Assembly (NCBI GenBank): GCA_032622095.1
Contig: CP136066.1
Span: 95,377,319-95,441,318 of the forward strand
From: Siphonodentalium dalli
Lineage: Eukaryota; Mollusca; Scaphopoda; Gadilida; Siphonodentaliidae
Reading direction: 5' to 3'
DNA length: 64,000 nucleotides
Under the pieces are notes generated by a model. The model was given only the letters and a program-made list of their open reading frames with translations. It did no database searches and was not told the origin of the DNA. A program made the translations under genes and the position numbers. Shown one piece after another: positions 40,981 through 52,823 of this stretch; position 1 is the stretch's first letter, and each line of letters opens with the position of its first letter.

Positions 40981-41587
40981 TAGTCCAGGAGATATTGGTC
41001 AACCTCTGCACCCCCTCCCCCCAGGACTCAACTTCACCCCACTAATTTTCTTTCTTAATGTCTCCTCTAATTTGTTTCACTTGTTAACAAGAAAAAAAAG
41101 TGGCCGCAGACACTCCAGACAAGATGGCGTCCATCATGGCGGCCATTTTGTTTTATATGCCCCAGGTCTCTTTGATCGCCGTTATAGTAAAGATGATATC
41201 ACATGCGGTCTTGCTTTCCGCTCGATTCGTTATGGTAATATACAACCCTTACATATTAGCCAAAAATTAAACACCAAAATCCAATATGGCGGCCAAGATG
41301 GCCGCCGAAATGTGAAAATATGCTATTTTTCTGACATTTCACCACCTTTCGTTTGTCTCTGTGGGAAAATATTGGCATCTTGGCGTGATGTTATACATTT
41401 ATCGTATAGAAGAGTCATTGGCGCGAACACATGGGGACCATAATATACATTCATTGTGGGATATTTTTGTCCGATATCACGTTTTCCCAAATGCCGGTAT
41501 AATAGGTCAAAGCCGAATCGACGTTAATAAAGCGATGTAATGTTTCGAATCAATGAATGTTACTGCTATCATAACAACACCCATACA

Positions 41588-41607
41588 TATATATATATAT
41601 ATATATG
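41588..41607. repeat. (TA)n microsatellite inside the left arm
   Basis: Short TA run; the mirrored position near 45412-45425 has a shorter one. Confidence 0.6.
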
Positions 41608-43299
41608 CAGGAGATACTCGAGCTAGGATTCCTCTTATACTTGAGTTGAGGAATATTCACCCAAATCCAAGATGGCGGCAAAAATGGCCACCAGAAATAG
41701 TAAAATGCCGAAAATCACTGATTTTAACATCAGTGAGCATTATTGTCATGACAACCCCACACCTGCTTACTATTATAAGTTGGGAACATTTAGGCGAAGA
41801 ACTTTCCTTGTACCATATCCAAATAAAAGTCCCCCAAATTCAAAATGGCGCCCACAATGGCGGACAGATTTTGAAAAATCACCGAAATTCCCTCATATTC
41901 ACATTATTGGGCATTATTGTCGAGACAACTCCACCCATGCTTACAGTTGAATTGGAATACTGAAGTGAAGTAATTACCTTACATCCCATGCAAGAAATGG
42001 TCTTCCAAATCGAAGATGGCTGCCAAAATGGCGACCGAAATTTGAAAACACGTCTACATTTCTTTACTTTCTCACGATGGGCGTTATTGTTTCGCGATTT
42101 CTACCCACCATTACATGTTGATATGGAATATTGATATTAAGTATTCATTAGGGTTTGACAATTGATACTCACAGTCAAGGTGGCGGCCAAACTGGTGGCC
42201 AGAAATTGAAAAGAAGTCGATATTATCACATACTAATTTAAACTTTTTGTCATAATATCGATCTGTATAGACGAAACGGTACATAATATAAGCCATCTAT
42301 TAGTTCCAATATAAGTCGTAGCCTTTTGGAAGGATGAAAACCCACAATCGCGATGTGACATTTCAAAATCCATTCTTGAATAAAAAGGGCCCATACTGGT
42401 CGTAACCGTATATAGGTGCGCCGAATAGTCAAATTATGACTTCCGAGAATCAAAACAACAGTACCTGAGCTTATTCTGATTTTCCACATTCAGCATTATC
42501 TGGACCAGTTTCCGTCTCTTCGTCAGATTAATCTATCTCGCTCACAACAACACAGTTTTCTACACTTCTTTGTAGAAGGGTCCCACTAATCGGAATGTTT
42601 CAAACAATATGTTTGCCGGTGTGCAGCTCACGTGTTTGTTTCGAAAGCTTTGAATTCTTATCCTTATTCTTGGCGAGCTTCATTCTTGGTATAGATTATG
42701 GTATAATTCAGATGCTACATACGGGGTATGGGCGTCATATTGTGCGATAAACTAGACAGGTATTCGGTCGATGCGTATACTAGCTTTCAGAAGGACCTAT
42801 CTATCTGCGTATTTTCAGCTTTGGTGAGCTAATGGGGATAACAACATGTACACCTGGTGATCTTCGCAAACAACCACTTCTTAATATATGGTTCATCAAT
42901 TCACATACTCATCTAATGCACTGACAACTTCTGTATATGGCTTCGAATGTTGAAAGCCTGAGATTTGACGGATGCCTTTCTGCTAAGGCACATGAGACCA
43001 TAATACATAATATGCCCACACTTCTTGAACATAATCATAAGAACAATCTTGTTGGCGTCCAGCAATCGTCTCACCGAACAGATCCAAGCAGATGATAACA
43101 ATACACACGGTGCTAGTTTGCGGGAATGTTTCATGATAGTGGAAATTAAATTGGACCAGACTACACCGCCCCTTATTTTGGTATGTTTTAGATTCAGACA
43201 TGATCTCATGTGTGGCTTTGCTTTCCTTGTATGCTAAGATTGTATGTTTCCATCCGTTTGGAAGCGGTTCTTAATCAACTGGACCAGGCGTGTACCATT

Positions 43300-43825
43300 G
43301 GCTACTACTGTATAAGCCCCACCCAGACTGGGGTGTAGTCTTAAAGGCGATGCCTTTGATAGTTGGCTGATATGTCATACTCACGCTGGGTGGTGGTCGG
43401 TATGTTTCAAGAAAGTACAAATGCCATCAACACAAGGATTAAATGTTCAACGCGAAGAACATCCAGAGGAATGTTACGTTGATGGGCTCTGGCATTCAGT
43501 TCAACATACGTTGGGCACACCAAGTGATTTCTTAGTAACATCACCATTGCGACCATTGTCCTACATGAGACATTAACTACTATATTCTAAAGTAAGATCG
43601 CGTTCCACAACGTCCACATCCATTGCCATCGAGACTATAAATTGTGCTTTAAATACATAGTGAAATAAATGCACCACAGTTCCTGACATTTTCTTGAATA
43701 ATACAGCCCACATACTGACACTAACCCTGCGAGAGGATAACAAACACGCATACCTTCATGCCATGAAGACATTATCCTTTAGTCCATCCGACTGTTTTGG
43801 GGGAGGCTAGCAAATAGTATTATCC
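43300..43825. other. Unpaired centre of the inverted duplication
   Basis: A single-copy stretch between the two arms. The left margin pairs up to about CAACTGGACCAGGCG and the right margin from about TCTGGTCAAGTTGAATC. No open frame with recognisable similarity was found. Confidence 0.5.
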
Positions 43826-45959
43826 AGACAAAATTGTTCGTCTGGTCAAGTTGAATCAGAACGGCTTCGAAACGGATGTGGAAATACAATCTTACCACAC
43901 CAAAAAAAAGGCAGGCATGCACCAGGTATAGGGGTGGTGTATACCGTTGCCCATTTCATTCCCACTATCATGGCGCATGTCCACAAACTAGCACCGCGAG
44001 TATTGTTCTTGTTTGCTGGGAGACAACTGCTGGACGTCACACAGTTTGCTTCGGATCATGGTCATGAAGTGTGGGTAGTCGGTACATTATGGTCTTCTCC
44101 TTAGCAGATAGACATCTGTCCAAGGGAATTCGACAGCTAGCAACATTCGAAACACTGTCAAAGTTGTCCACTGAGTTTGAGTTCGCTGAGTTTGTGAGTT
44201 GACGAACCATCTATTGAGAAGTGACTAGCTACCTGGTTCGCCAGTTGTACATGGCGTTATCCCCATGGGGTATGAGACACATACATAGAGATGACCTTCT
44301 GTGAGCTTGTATACTCATCGACCATATACTTTCCTAGTTCAAGATGACGCACAAATCCCATATTTAGCAAATATTTAAAATCGTAAGCTAGACACCGGAA
44401 AATGAGCTGTTTGAAACGTTATGATTAGAGGGACCCTTCTCCCAGGAAGTGGTGAATACTTTGTCGGTGTGAGCGACCTAGATTTATCAGACAAAGAAAT
44501 AGAAGCTGGTCCAGATAATTATGGACGTGACGTGGCAAATCAGAATCTGTTAGCAGGTAATTGTTCTGATATGACTATTCGGCGCACCTACGGTTACGGC
44601 CATTATCGGCGCTGAGTGGAGAATGGATTTCGAAATGCCACATCGCGATATTAATTGTGGGTTTTCATCTTTCCAGAAGGATACGAGCTATGTCATGCGT
44701 TTTGATACGTTTAAGTGGAACTAATAGATGGTTTATGTACAGTTTCGTCCATACATACCGATATTATGTCAAAAAGTTGAAATTAGCATGTGATAATATC
44801 GACTTCTTTTCAATTTCTGGCCGCCAGTTTGGCCACCATCTTGACTGTGAGTATCAATTGCCAAAACCTAATGAATACTTCATATCAATATTCCACACCA
44901 ACATGCAATGGTGGGTAGAAATCGCGAAACAATAATGCCCATCGTAAGAAAGTAAAGGAATGCAGGCGTGTTTTCAAATTTCGGTCGCTATTTTGGCAGC
45001 CTTCTTCGATTTGGAAAACCATTTCTTGCATGAGATGTAAGGTAATTACTTCAACTCAGTATTTACAACTCAACTGTAAGCATGGGTGGAGTTGTCTCTA
45101 CAATAATGCCCAATGGTGTGAATATGAGGGAATTTCGGTGATTTTTCAAAATCTGTCCGCCATTGTGGGCGCCATTTTGAATTTGGGGGACTTTTATTTG
45201 GATATGGCACAAGGAAAGTTCTTCGCCTAAGTGTTCCCAACTCACAATAGTAAGTAGGTGTGGATTTATCATGACAATAATGCTCACTGATGTTAAAATC
45301 AGCGATTTTCGGCGATTTTTTATTTCTGGTGGCCATTTTGGCCGCCATATTGGATTAGGGTGAATATTTCTCAACTCAGGTATAAGAGGAATCCTAGTTC
45401 GACTATCTCCTGTATATATATATATGCATGGGTGTTGTTATGATAGCAATAACATTCATTGATTCGAAACATTACATCACGTTATTAGCGTTGATTCGGC
45501 TTTGACCTATTATACCGGCATTTGGGAAAACGTGATAACGGACAAATATATCCCACAATGAATGTATATTATGGTCCGCATGTCTTCGCCAATGACTCTT
45601 CTATACGATAAATGTATAACATCATGCCAGAATGCCAATATTTTCCCACAGAGACAAACGAAAGGTGGTGAAATGTCAGAAAAATTGCATATTTTCACAT
45701 TTCGGCGGCCATCTTGACCGCCATATTGGATTCTGGTGTCGGAATTGTGGCTAATTTATAAGGGTTTTATATTAGCATAACGAATCGAGCGAAAAACAAG
45801 ACCGCATGTGATATCATCTTTACTATAACGGCGAGCAAAGAGACCTGGTGCAAGTGAACAAAATTAGAGGAGACATTAAGAAAGAAAATTAGTGGGGTGA
45901 AGTTGAGTCCTGGGTGTGGGGTGCAGAGGTTGACCAATATCTCCTGGACTATTAGATGT

Positions 45960-47003
45960 TGACAATTGACATTATTTGTGGTAATGCACAAAAACTAACA
46001 ATTCCACTTAATATGAAACCTTTGAAATACATGTAACTCATTTTGATGTCAAAGGGAAGTGTTTGATCTTTATAAGAACGAATGTAGCTATCGGTTCACA
46101 ATCTTGCTATGATGATGGTGGGTCCATTGATATTATGCTGTTGTGGTAAACTGATGCTGTTAAGAAAATTGCTGTTATTTTCGCAACCTTTGACCGATCT
46201 GAACAAATGGAGGTAAAGCCATTATATTATGTTTATAACATATTCAGAAATATATTCCTATCGTATTGCAAACACCAGCACCACCGTTAATGAAATATTG
46301 TAATAACTATGTATGTTGTTAAATGTTTCATGCAGATATTAGATTCTTCTCCAATTGCACCTATTATCCAAACACTGCAAATGACAACTTTAGGAAAAAT
46401 AATGGTACATTTCCATAACAGTGCCATAGCAATTCAGGTTTCAGCAGGACCCACTAGCATGATGGCAAATTAGCAGGGTCCACCTGATTAAGTTGTGCTG
46501 CTAATTGCTATGATGCTGGTATGGCAAATTGATGCTGTTAAGAAAATGTATCATTAAATTTTCTATCATTGTCACAAATGCAGGAAAAGCCATTATGTTT
46601 ACAACTTCGAAACATTATAAAACATATTGTACAATATTTTAATAATGACACTTTTGTTGCAAACTGGTCAAACAAAAATGGATATTTAGCTACATGATGT
46701 ACGTATACCTGAATGACCATGATTAAAATATTAAAAAATATATCATTATGTTTATGAATGTTTCATGTCGACTAGACAAAAAAAAAATCGCACGATACAT
46801 GTTTTAACAGCACGAGTATGCCCTACCAGCATCAACAATTCAGCAGGACACACCAGGATCATAAAATAGTATAGCAAGACCACTTACGTTGCCTTAACCA
46901 GGTGTGGGCCCACTTAACCAGGGATGAGCATGTGTTTATACCAGCCTGTGCAATCGTGATGCATATATCGGCTGTTGTAGTCTGTTGGGTTTTTTTTATT
47001 ATC
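45960..47003. repeat. Degenerate GCTATGATG / AGCAGG repeats
   Basis: Phrases such as GCTATGATGATGGTGGGTCC (46108), ACTGATGCTGTTAAGAAAAT (46150) and TTGATGCTGTTAAGAAAATG (46530) recur, with a related piece at 33800-33900 (GCTATGATGGTGTGTCC). This suggests a decayed tandem repeat or two copies of an old element. No gene seen. Confidence 0.5.
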
Positions 47004-47379
47004 TTAAAGTGATGTGAAACACTCCAGCAGGGTGATCGAATAGAAATAGAGAATTATCTTGTTCAAAGTTGTAATTTTTACAAATTTATATCCAAATTGA
47101 CAACACACACCGTCATTCTTATATATTAATTAATTTCAGTGACTCTCGATGGGGAAATCGTTTTCGTTAGTTTATCGCAGATAGATGTGTCCCGAATCGA
47201 GTAGTAAATATTTACAATTGAGTGTAGTTCAGACGATGTTTTCTATGGAGTGGTAGGGTAATTTAGCTTCATATTTTCGGCGATGTTAGTAGAATGTTAC
47301 ATTCCTCCAGTTGGCATAGTGCCTGAATACTAACTTATCAGTTTTACGAGGCCCGAACAAGTACATAATATGTCTTTAA
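47004..47379 (+). mobile_element. TTAA-flanked MITE family D, copy C (intact)
   Basis: Runs from TTAAAGTGATGTGAAACACT to ATAATATGTCTTTAA. It is collinear with copy A and lacks the Harbinger insertion (site GATGTTAGTAGAATG at about 47282). The length of 376 bp sets the likely full length of the family. Confidence 0.78.
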
Positions 47380-50300
47380 TCTTGGCTCATATCACCTCGA
47401 GATTGCAGCAACGCGTGTTTGTACATGCAGGATGTCACGAAACCGGAACAAGAAAACCAGGTAAGAAAGAAATTATTGTCCCTAAATTACACCATATATA
47501 GTGGTAATATGATTTCAATTCTACAGATTCTGCGCCATTTTGAGTGAAAAGGATTATAATCCAATGCCCATCGAAACTTTTGTCGCCAGATCCCTGCACC
47601 GATTTCAACCGAGTGTGGTGTGGTGAATCTTGATACCCCGGCAGATGTTATTTTAAAGGGATTTTTTCTTCAATATTTCAATTTAAAAATAATTTTGATT
47701 CTGTTTGTATTTTTTTCTTCATTTTTATATGGAGCGAGTAGTTCAATCTAAAAAAAAAAATGCATCTATAAGCCAGGATACCCCAAGTCACCACACCAAA
47801 TTTTATTGAAATCGTTCAGGGGTCCGGGAGAAATATTTCGCACATATAAACATATAATTAAACCATCCTTGTGTTGTTCATAGGGTTCCGGCATATCGCG
47901 CCGAATCACCAGAAGATTTGTAACCCAAACTCCGAATGCCGTCGCTTCAATTCGTGGTGGAAAAATGGATGTTGGCAAATTGCCGTGATTTCTCACTTTA
48001 AAAAGCCTGCCACATTGAGCGGATTGAGGCTGCTTCATATTGGGGGCACTGTACCTAGACAGACAGTAAACCACTACTTCCAGGTGAAACTGAGGACTCT
48101 AGAACGGAAAATGCTAACATTGAAATTGGGGCCTCTTTCATGATTGCTCCGGAAGCCGAACATCCATACCAAATTTCATTCAGTATGTCATCCAATAATT
48201 CATGGCTGAGATGAATGCCTGGATGGGCAACCAGACAGACATACATATGGACAAAATCAATCCAGCATACATGTATCTCCCATTTCTTGTGTGGTTATAT
48301 ACTTTAGTTGTCATCGCTGTCTCTGTTCTGAAAGGGTAAATAGCATGATTATCTAATAATAAATTGCCTATTAATATAATATTACGAGAAGTCAAGCCAT
48401 CAGACTAAGTTGCATGTTTAATTTTAATCGTAGCGTTATGCATGACATGTAATGGTGTATACAGATATTGAGATTTTAGTTATATTTAGATACTTTAGGG
48501 AATGGAATATGTGCCCAGAAATAAAGTTAGTGTACATAGAAACAGGTAGAGATGACAAATTATCTCAGCAAATGTTTCAAAAACTAAATTTTCTAAAATG
48601 AGGCCACATTTTCAAAATAATAGTTGCCAAGTCTTATGAAATCATTGGTTTATTTTCTGAAAAACAATACTACATGTATAAGACACAAAGTTTGCACAAT
48701 TCTTTTGAATAAACCAATGGGTGTACTAGATGACAATGTTACCATAATTTTAACTTTTTGTGATTTCTCAAGGATTCAGCTATTGTTTAGTTAAATTTAA
48801 TTTTCAGGAAAATTGTTTTCTGCTCAAAATTAAATCACATAATTTTGATTTACAAATTTGCTCCCTTCGCTTTTCCCGTGGTATCAAATCTTTCTAATTT
48901 CCACCTGTAAGAAACTGAGATTTCTGTGAGGGTGAAAAGGTCTCATTCCACACCACCTTAAAGATGTATAGTAATGTCCTAAATAATCGACTCCTTAACC
49001 ACAGCAGAATTATGAGTAATTTTTCAGGATTTAGTCCAAAATATGGCTTGTTGGCATTCATCGGAAATATCTCAGTGAGAGCTTTCCGATGAATGGCAAC
49101 AAGCCATATTTCCGTCTAAATCCTGAAAAATTACCCATAATTCTGATGTGGGTAAGGAGTCGATTATTTAGGATATTACTGTATTCAGCGTTTCAGGTTA
49201 ATATGTACGAAACCTATTAAAATGTTTATCTAGATTCCAGTGTATAAAATACATGTTTGGAACATAGAAGTGCTACACATGACATGCTATTCTGTTCGAT
49301 ATTGAATTTTGTATGCATTTATTTAATATATTCTGTTTTAGAGCCTTTTGGTGTTTGAGGGATACCAAAAAATATATTTTGTCAAGTTTTCAATTACAAA
49401 ATGAAATTCTTTGGTATTTATCAGATCAGGTACATTCTGAATTCCACTATTATAGTGGTATTCCAACATCATAGTGTTACGTGCCCATAACATATTCATG
49501 TTTCCTTTATTTGCGACGGGAATAGAAGACGGCGAATACCAGTGCACAGCCAATTTCCACTCTTCACAATATCGCAGCGAATGAACAGTCTTCCGACAAA
49601 ATTCGTTGTGCAATCTTTTGCGCCAGCTTTGTTCAATAATATTACTAATATATGCCCTTCTAAATGACAATAACAGGATGACTCAATCGCTACTTCATAA
49701 CAATATTTAAACTAATTGACTGTAATTGAGTTGCTTATCGTCTGCCATCATTATTAACCATTCTCCTGAACAAAATACCCGGAATATGTATGATACCGAA
49801 TTAGTGCGATACTGAATAATTTGTGTGAAATATGATTTTGGATTATCCCTCTTTATCAAGTTCACAAAATGGTAATGGTCATATAACACAATAATAGTGG
49901 AATACATTTTCCACAATAATAGTGGATCTCAGGATGTGCCTGACCTGTTTATAGGTCTAGTCTTTTGTCGAGATGGCCACAAATATAAACTCAGAACATA
50001 TAGATTGTTTTAAAATGATTATGTTTTAGAGACTTACTTAAAGTGATGTGAAACGTAAATTGAACCTCACAATTGAGTTCCCTGCGTCATTATGTGGGAA
50101 GAGTGAATAAAATAACTCAGATAAACGAAATCCCCCATCCTGAAGTCAGTTTGTACACATTATACGGCCATTCGGCTAACTATTTCTATTTCATCAATCG
50201 TCCCGATTAATCTCGCCATAATAACACGAAAAAACAAACCGAATCGTTGTCTTGTGCAGTCACGGAAATGCCCGAGCACTTCCGACTCGATTGGGATTGA

Positions 50301-50810
50301 ATCGGGTTTCGTTCTCACTTCTCAGAAATGGCTTCTAGGGAGGATGACCGTTCGCTGGAATAGCGTCACATCAGAATATTAAAGCGAAAAACTAATTGAC
50401 ATCGCAATCGGTAGTCAATTATGACAGGGAAGGACTAGAAAGAATTGTTGCGTGAAATCACAAACGGAAGAACATTGGCCGAGTTAGTGGCAAAGATTAT
50501 AATTCAACAGTGATCGAGAGGTAATAATTCCAAAATGTTACTATTTATAGAAAATTGTAAGCGCATTGACCGAATTTTTACATCAATCTGGCCGCAAGCA
50601 CAGTACCGTGCAGAAAGAGTTGTCTTAAGTTGTTTAATTACATTATACCTGTACAATAGTACAATAATTGGTATTCAATATGCCAATACTGACCATTTGT
50701 TAGCTCATTGGCCATGAAATATTTTTAAGGGCAAATTCTGTTGTCAAGCTTTAGTCAGCACTATTCATTCTGATAGATGATTACTATAATGGAAGGCCTT
50801 TTTCACATGT
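47380..50810. other. Intergenic stretch; hairpin and unrecognised frames
   Basis: No gene was recognised. A segment at 47760-48250 has wording typical of dispersed invertebrate repeats (AAATTTTATTGAAATCG, CCAGACAGACATACATATGG). A hairpin lies at 48965-49193. The 110-codon minus-strand frame at 49338-49670 has the composition of a real protein (several W, Y and C residues), but I recognise no domain and see no splice context. A fragment from about 50036 starts TTAAAGTGATGTGAAACG, like the end of MITE family D. Confidence 0.4.
48965..49193. repeat. Hairpin repeat, about 230 bp
   Basis: GTCCTAAATAATCGACTCCT pairs with AGGAGTCGATTATTTAGGAT; AGCAGAATTATGAGTAATTT pairs with its near complement; AATATGGCTTGTTG pairs with CAACAAGCCATATT near the centre at 49075. 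Confidence 0.78.
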
Positions 50811-50814
50811 ATTA

Positions 50815-52760
50815 GCTAATTGCACTTTAGCGTAAGTGAATTACACGTAAGCGTAATGCATTACACTCAGCCTCAGGTGTAATGTACACATATAAAGCGT
50901 AATTCACTAACGCTTAACCGTATGATGTAGATAAAGAATTACTCCTATGAGTAATATAATTATGACTAGTGTGCTTAAGCGTAATTGATTTAAGTGTGCT
51001 TAAGCATAATTGATTTACGCTTAAGCGTAATTGATTTACGCTTAAGCTCACTGGTCATTCATTTTCATTGATAGATTAATTACACTTAATCGTAAATGAA
51101 TTATGCTTAAACGATTATACGAGAAGCCGTTTTCACATTTATTCTGATTCAGCTTAATCGCAAATCATTTACGCTTAAGTGTAAATCATTTGCACTTAAG
51201 AGCAAATCATTTATACTTAAATCCAAATCATATGCGCTTTAGCGGAAATAGTATGGGAGGCCCTTTTCACATTTATTATTTATTTGCGCTTAACCACAAA
51301 TATTTGTGCTTAAGCGTAAATCATTTGCGCTTAAGCGCAAATATGTGTCTATCAATTTATTTGCGCTTAAGCGCAAATACCTAACACTCCCTTACATCCC
51401 TCTGATGTGAATGATTGAGTCCATCTCATATTATATTATCATGGGCCCATATATATAGTAGTAGCCCCGTACAGACTGGAAAGTTGAAAAAAGAAATCCA
51501 TATGCATATCAGCATCTGTGTCCCTGGTGTCCCTGGTGTCCCAAGAATTGGTGCCTCACTCCCAGAGCTCATGTATAATTTATTATCTCCTGCACAGATA
51601 TATACCATTTCCATGGCCATAAATAGGGAATTAGGGGTTACTGGGGTTTGCTTCCCTCATATGGTGTGCTCATTGACTTGAAGTAGGGGGAAAACCCCTA
51701 TTTTCATAATATCAGCATCCCTGTCCCCAAGAATTTGTGTCTCCATCCCAGAGATATAGTATATTTTATAAAAGAGACATATCCTACACAGATCTATATC
51801 ATTTCCATTCCATGGTCATAAAACAGATCTTGGGGTTTCTGGGGGATTGTTTCCTTCATATGGTGGGGCTAAATCAACTTTAGTGATGTGTTTAGGCCTG
51901 TGCCATGTCAAATTAATTCAGGGGGATCAATGCATATTGATTTTTATTTGCGCTTAAGTGCAAATATGATCTATTTGCTTAAGCGCAAATGATAGAAGTT
52001 ATTTGCGTTTTTAAGCGTAAATAAATAATAAATGTGAAAAGGGCCTCCCATAAAATAGATCACATTTATGGCAATTTTATGCTAAAACGCAAATATATTA
52101 TTAGACACATATTTTTTGCGCTTGAGCGCAATTGATTTACACTAATAAATAATATATTTGAAAAGGCTGTCTCCCATGCGATTCCCTCTAAACTCAAATT
52201 TACTCTGGCAATAAGACATCAATCAAACATCGGTTTAGACTTCCCCATATACTATGCGATGGACTCAATTATTCAGACAGAGGAAATCAGTTGGAGTTCA
52301 AATAGGTATTTGCTTAAGCATTATTCATTTTAATTATGCTTAAGTGTAAATGAGTTCCGCGCTTAAGCGTAAATGAAGTACGCTTAAACGTAATTCATAT
52401 ACACTCTCATTGAACTCCCCTCACGCTGAAATGGATGCAACCGCATTACTAATGCCAGTAACCTACATCAGGTTATACCAATATACATGAGGTATATGGG
52501 GAGCCAAATTAACATTTAATAAATAATAGAGCTTAAGCGATATACTTGAGTTTAAGCGATATAATAAGGGAAGATATAATTGCGATTAAGTTCAATAAGG
52601 AAATATCTAATTGCGCTTAGCAAAATAAGGAATATCTTATTGCACTTAAATACAAAAAGGAATATCATATTGCACTTAAGCGCAATAAGGAATCTCTAAG
52701 CGCAATAAGGAATATTCTTATTGCGCTTAGGCGCGATAAGAAATATTCTTATGCACTTTA
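50815..52760. repeat. Field of CTTAAG-centred palindromic repeats
   Basis: Short palindromes of the type TTTGCGCTTAAGCGCAAA or TTACGCTTAAGCGTAA recur irregularly. I count about sixteen CTTAAG hexamers here, where about one per 4 kb is expected. Variants alter the flanks (TGCGC, TACGC, TACAC, TGCAC) but keep the symmetry around TTAA. The phrase GGAGGCCCTTTTCACATTTA occurs at about 51256 and its complement near 52030, so part of the field is itself an inverted repeat. Near 52580-52760 the unit changes to TTGCGCTTAAGCGCAATAAG. No coding sequence. Confidence 0.8.
51505..51885. repeat. Two tandem copies of an approximately 200-bp unit inside the CTTAAG field
   Basis: The first copy contains CCAAGAATTGGTGCCTCACT, ATATACCATTTCCATGG and TCATATGGTG. 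The second contains CCAAGAATTTGTGTCTCCAT, CTATATCATTTCCATTCCATGG and TCATATGGTG. The copies are clearly diverged. They are flanked by CTTAAG palindromes on both sides. Confidence 0.7.
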
Positions 52761-52823
52761 GTGTAATTAGAGATTCCTTGATTGGGGGGGGGGGCTTTAG
52801 CTCAATTGTTTATTAAATGTTAA

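Larger units (their letters stand above)
40980..45957. repeat. Large diverged inverted duplication (arms about 2.1-2.3 kb)
   Basis: The left arm, 40980-43290, is matched inverted by the right arm, 43830-45957, in collinear order. Examples: TAGTCCAGGAGATATTGGTC at 40980 with its complement near 45935; ATGATATCACATGCGGTCTT near 41190 with its complement near 45810; GAACTTTCCTTGTACCATAT near 41800 with its complement near 45200; the ACGGTGCTAGTTTGCGG region near 43110 with CACAAACTAGCACCG near 43990. The loop, about 43300-43825, is single copy. The arms differ by many substitutions and by an extra piece of about 80 bp at 41085-41165 in the left arm. Parts of the arms contain AAGATGGCGGCC words. 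No intact gene could be read in either arm. Confidence 0.85.

Noticed and set aside
42913-44067. Related frames in both arms of the large inverted duplication (for example KLAPCVLL and KLAPRVLF)
   Set aside because: Similarity follows from the DNA duplication; frames are broken by shifts and stops, and no family could be named.
49338-49670. 110-codon minus-strand frame with protein-like composition
   Set aside because: No recognisable family and no supporting splice sites; kept only as a note in the stretch description.
50815-52760. CRISPR-like array
   Set aside because: The CTTAAG palindromes are irregularly spaced, variable in length, lack uniform spacers, and the DNA is eukaryotic.
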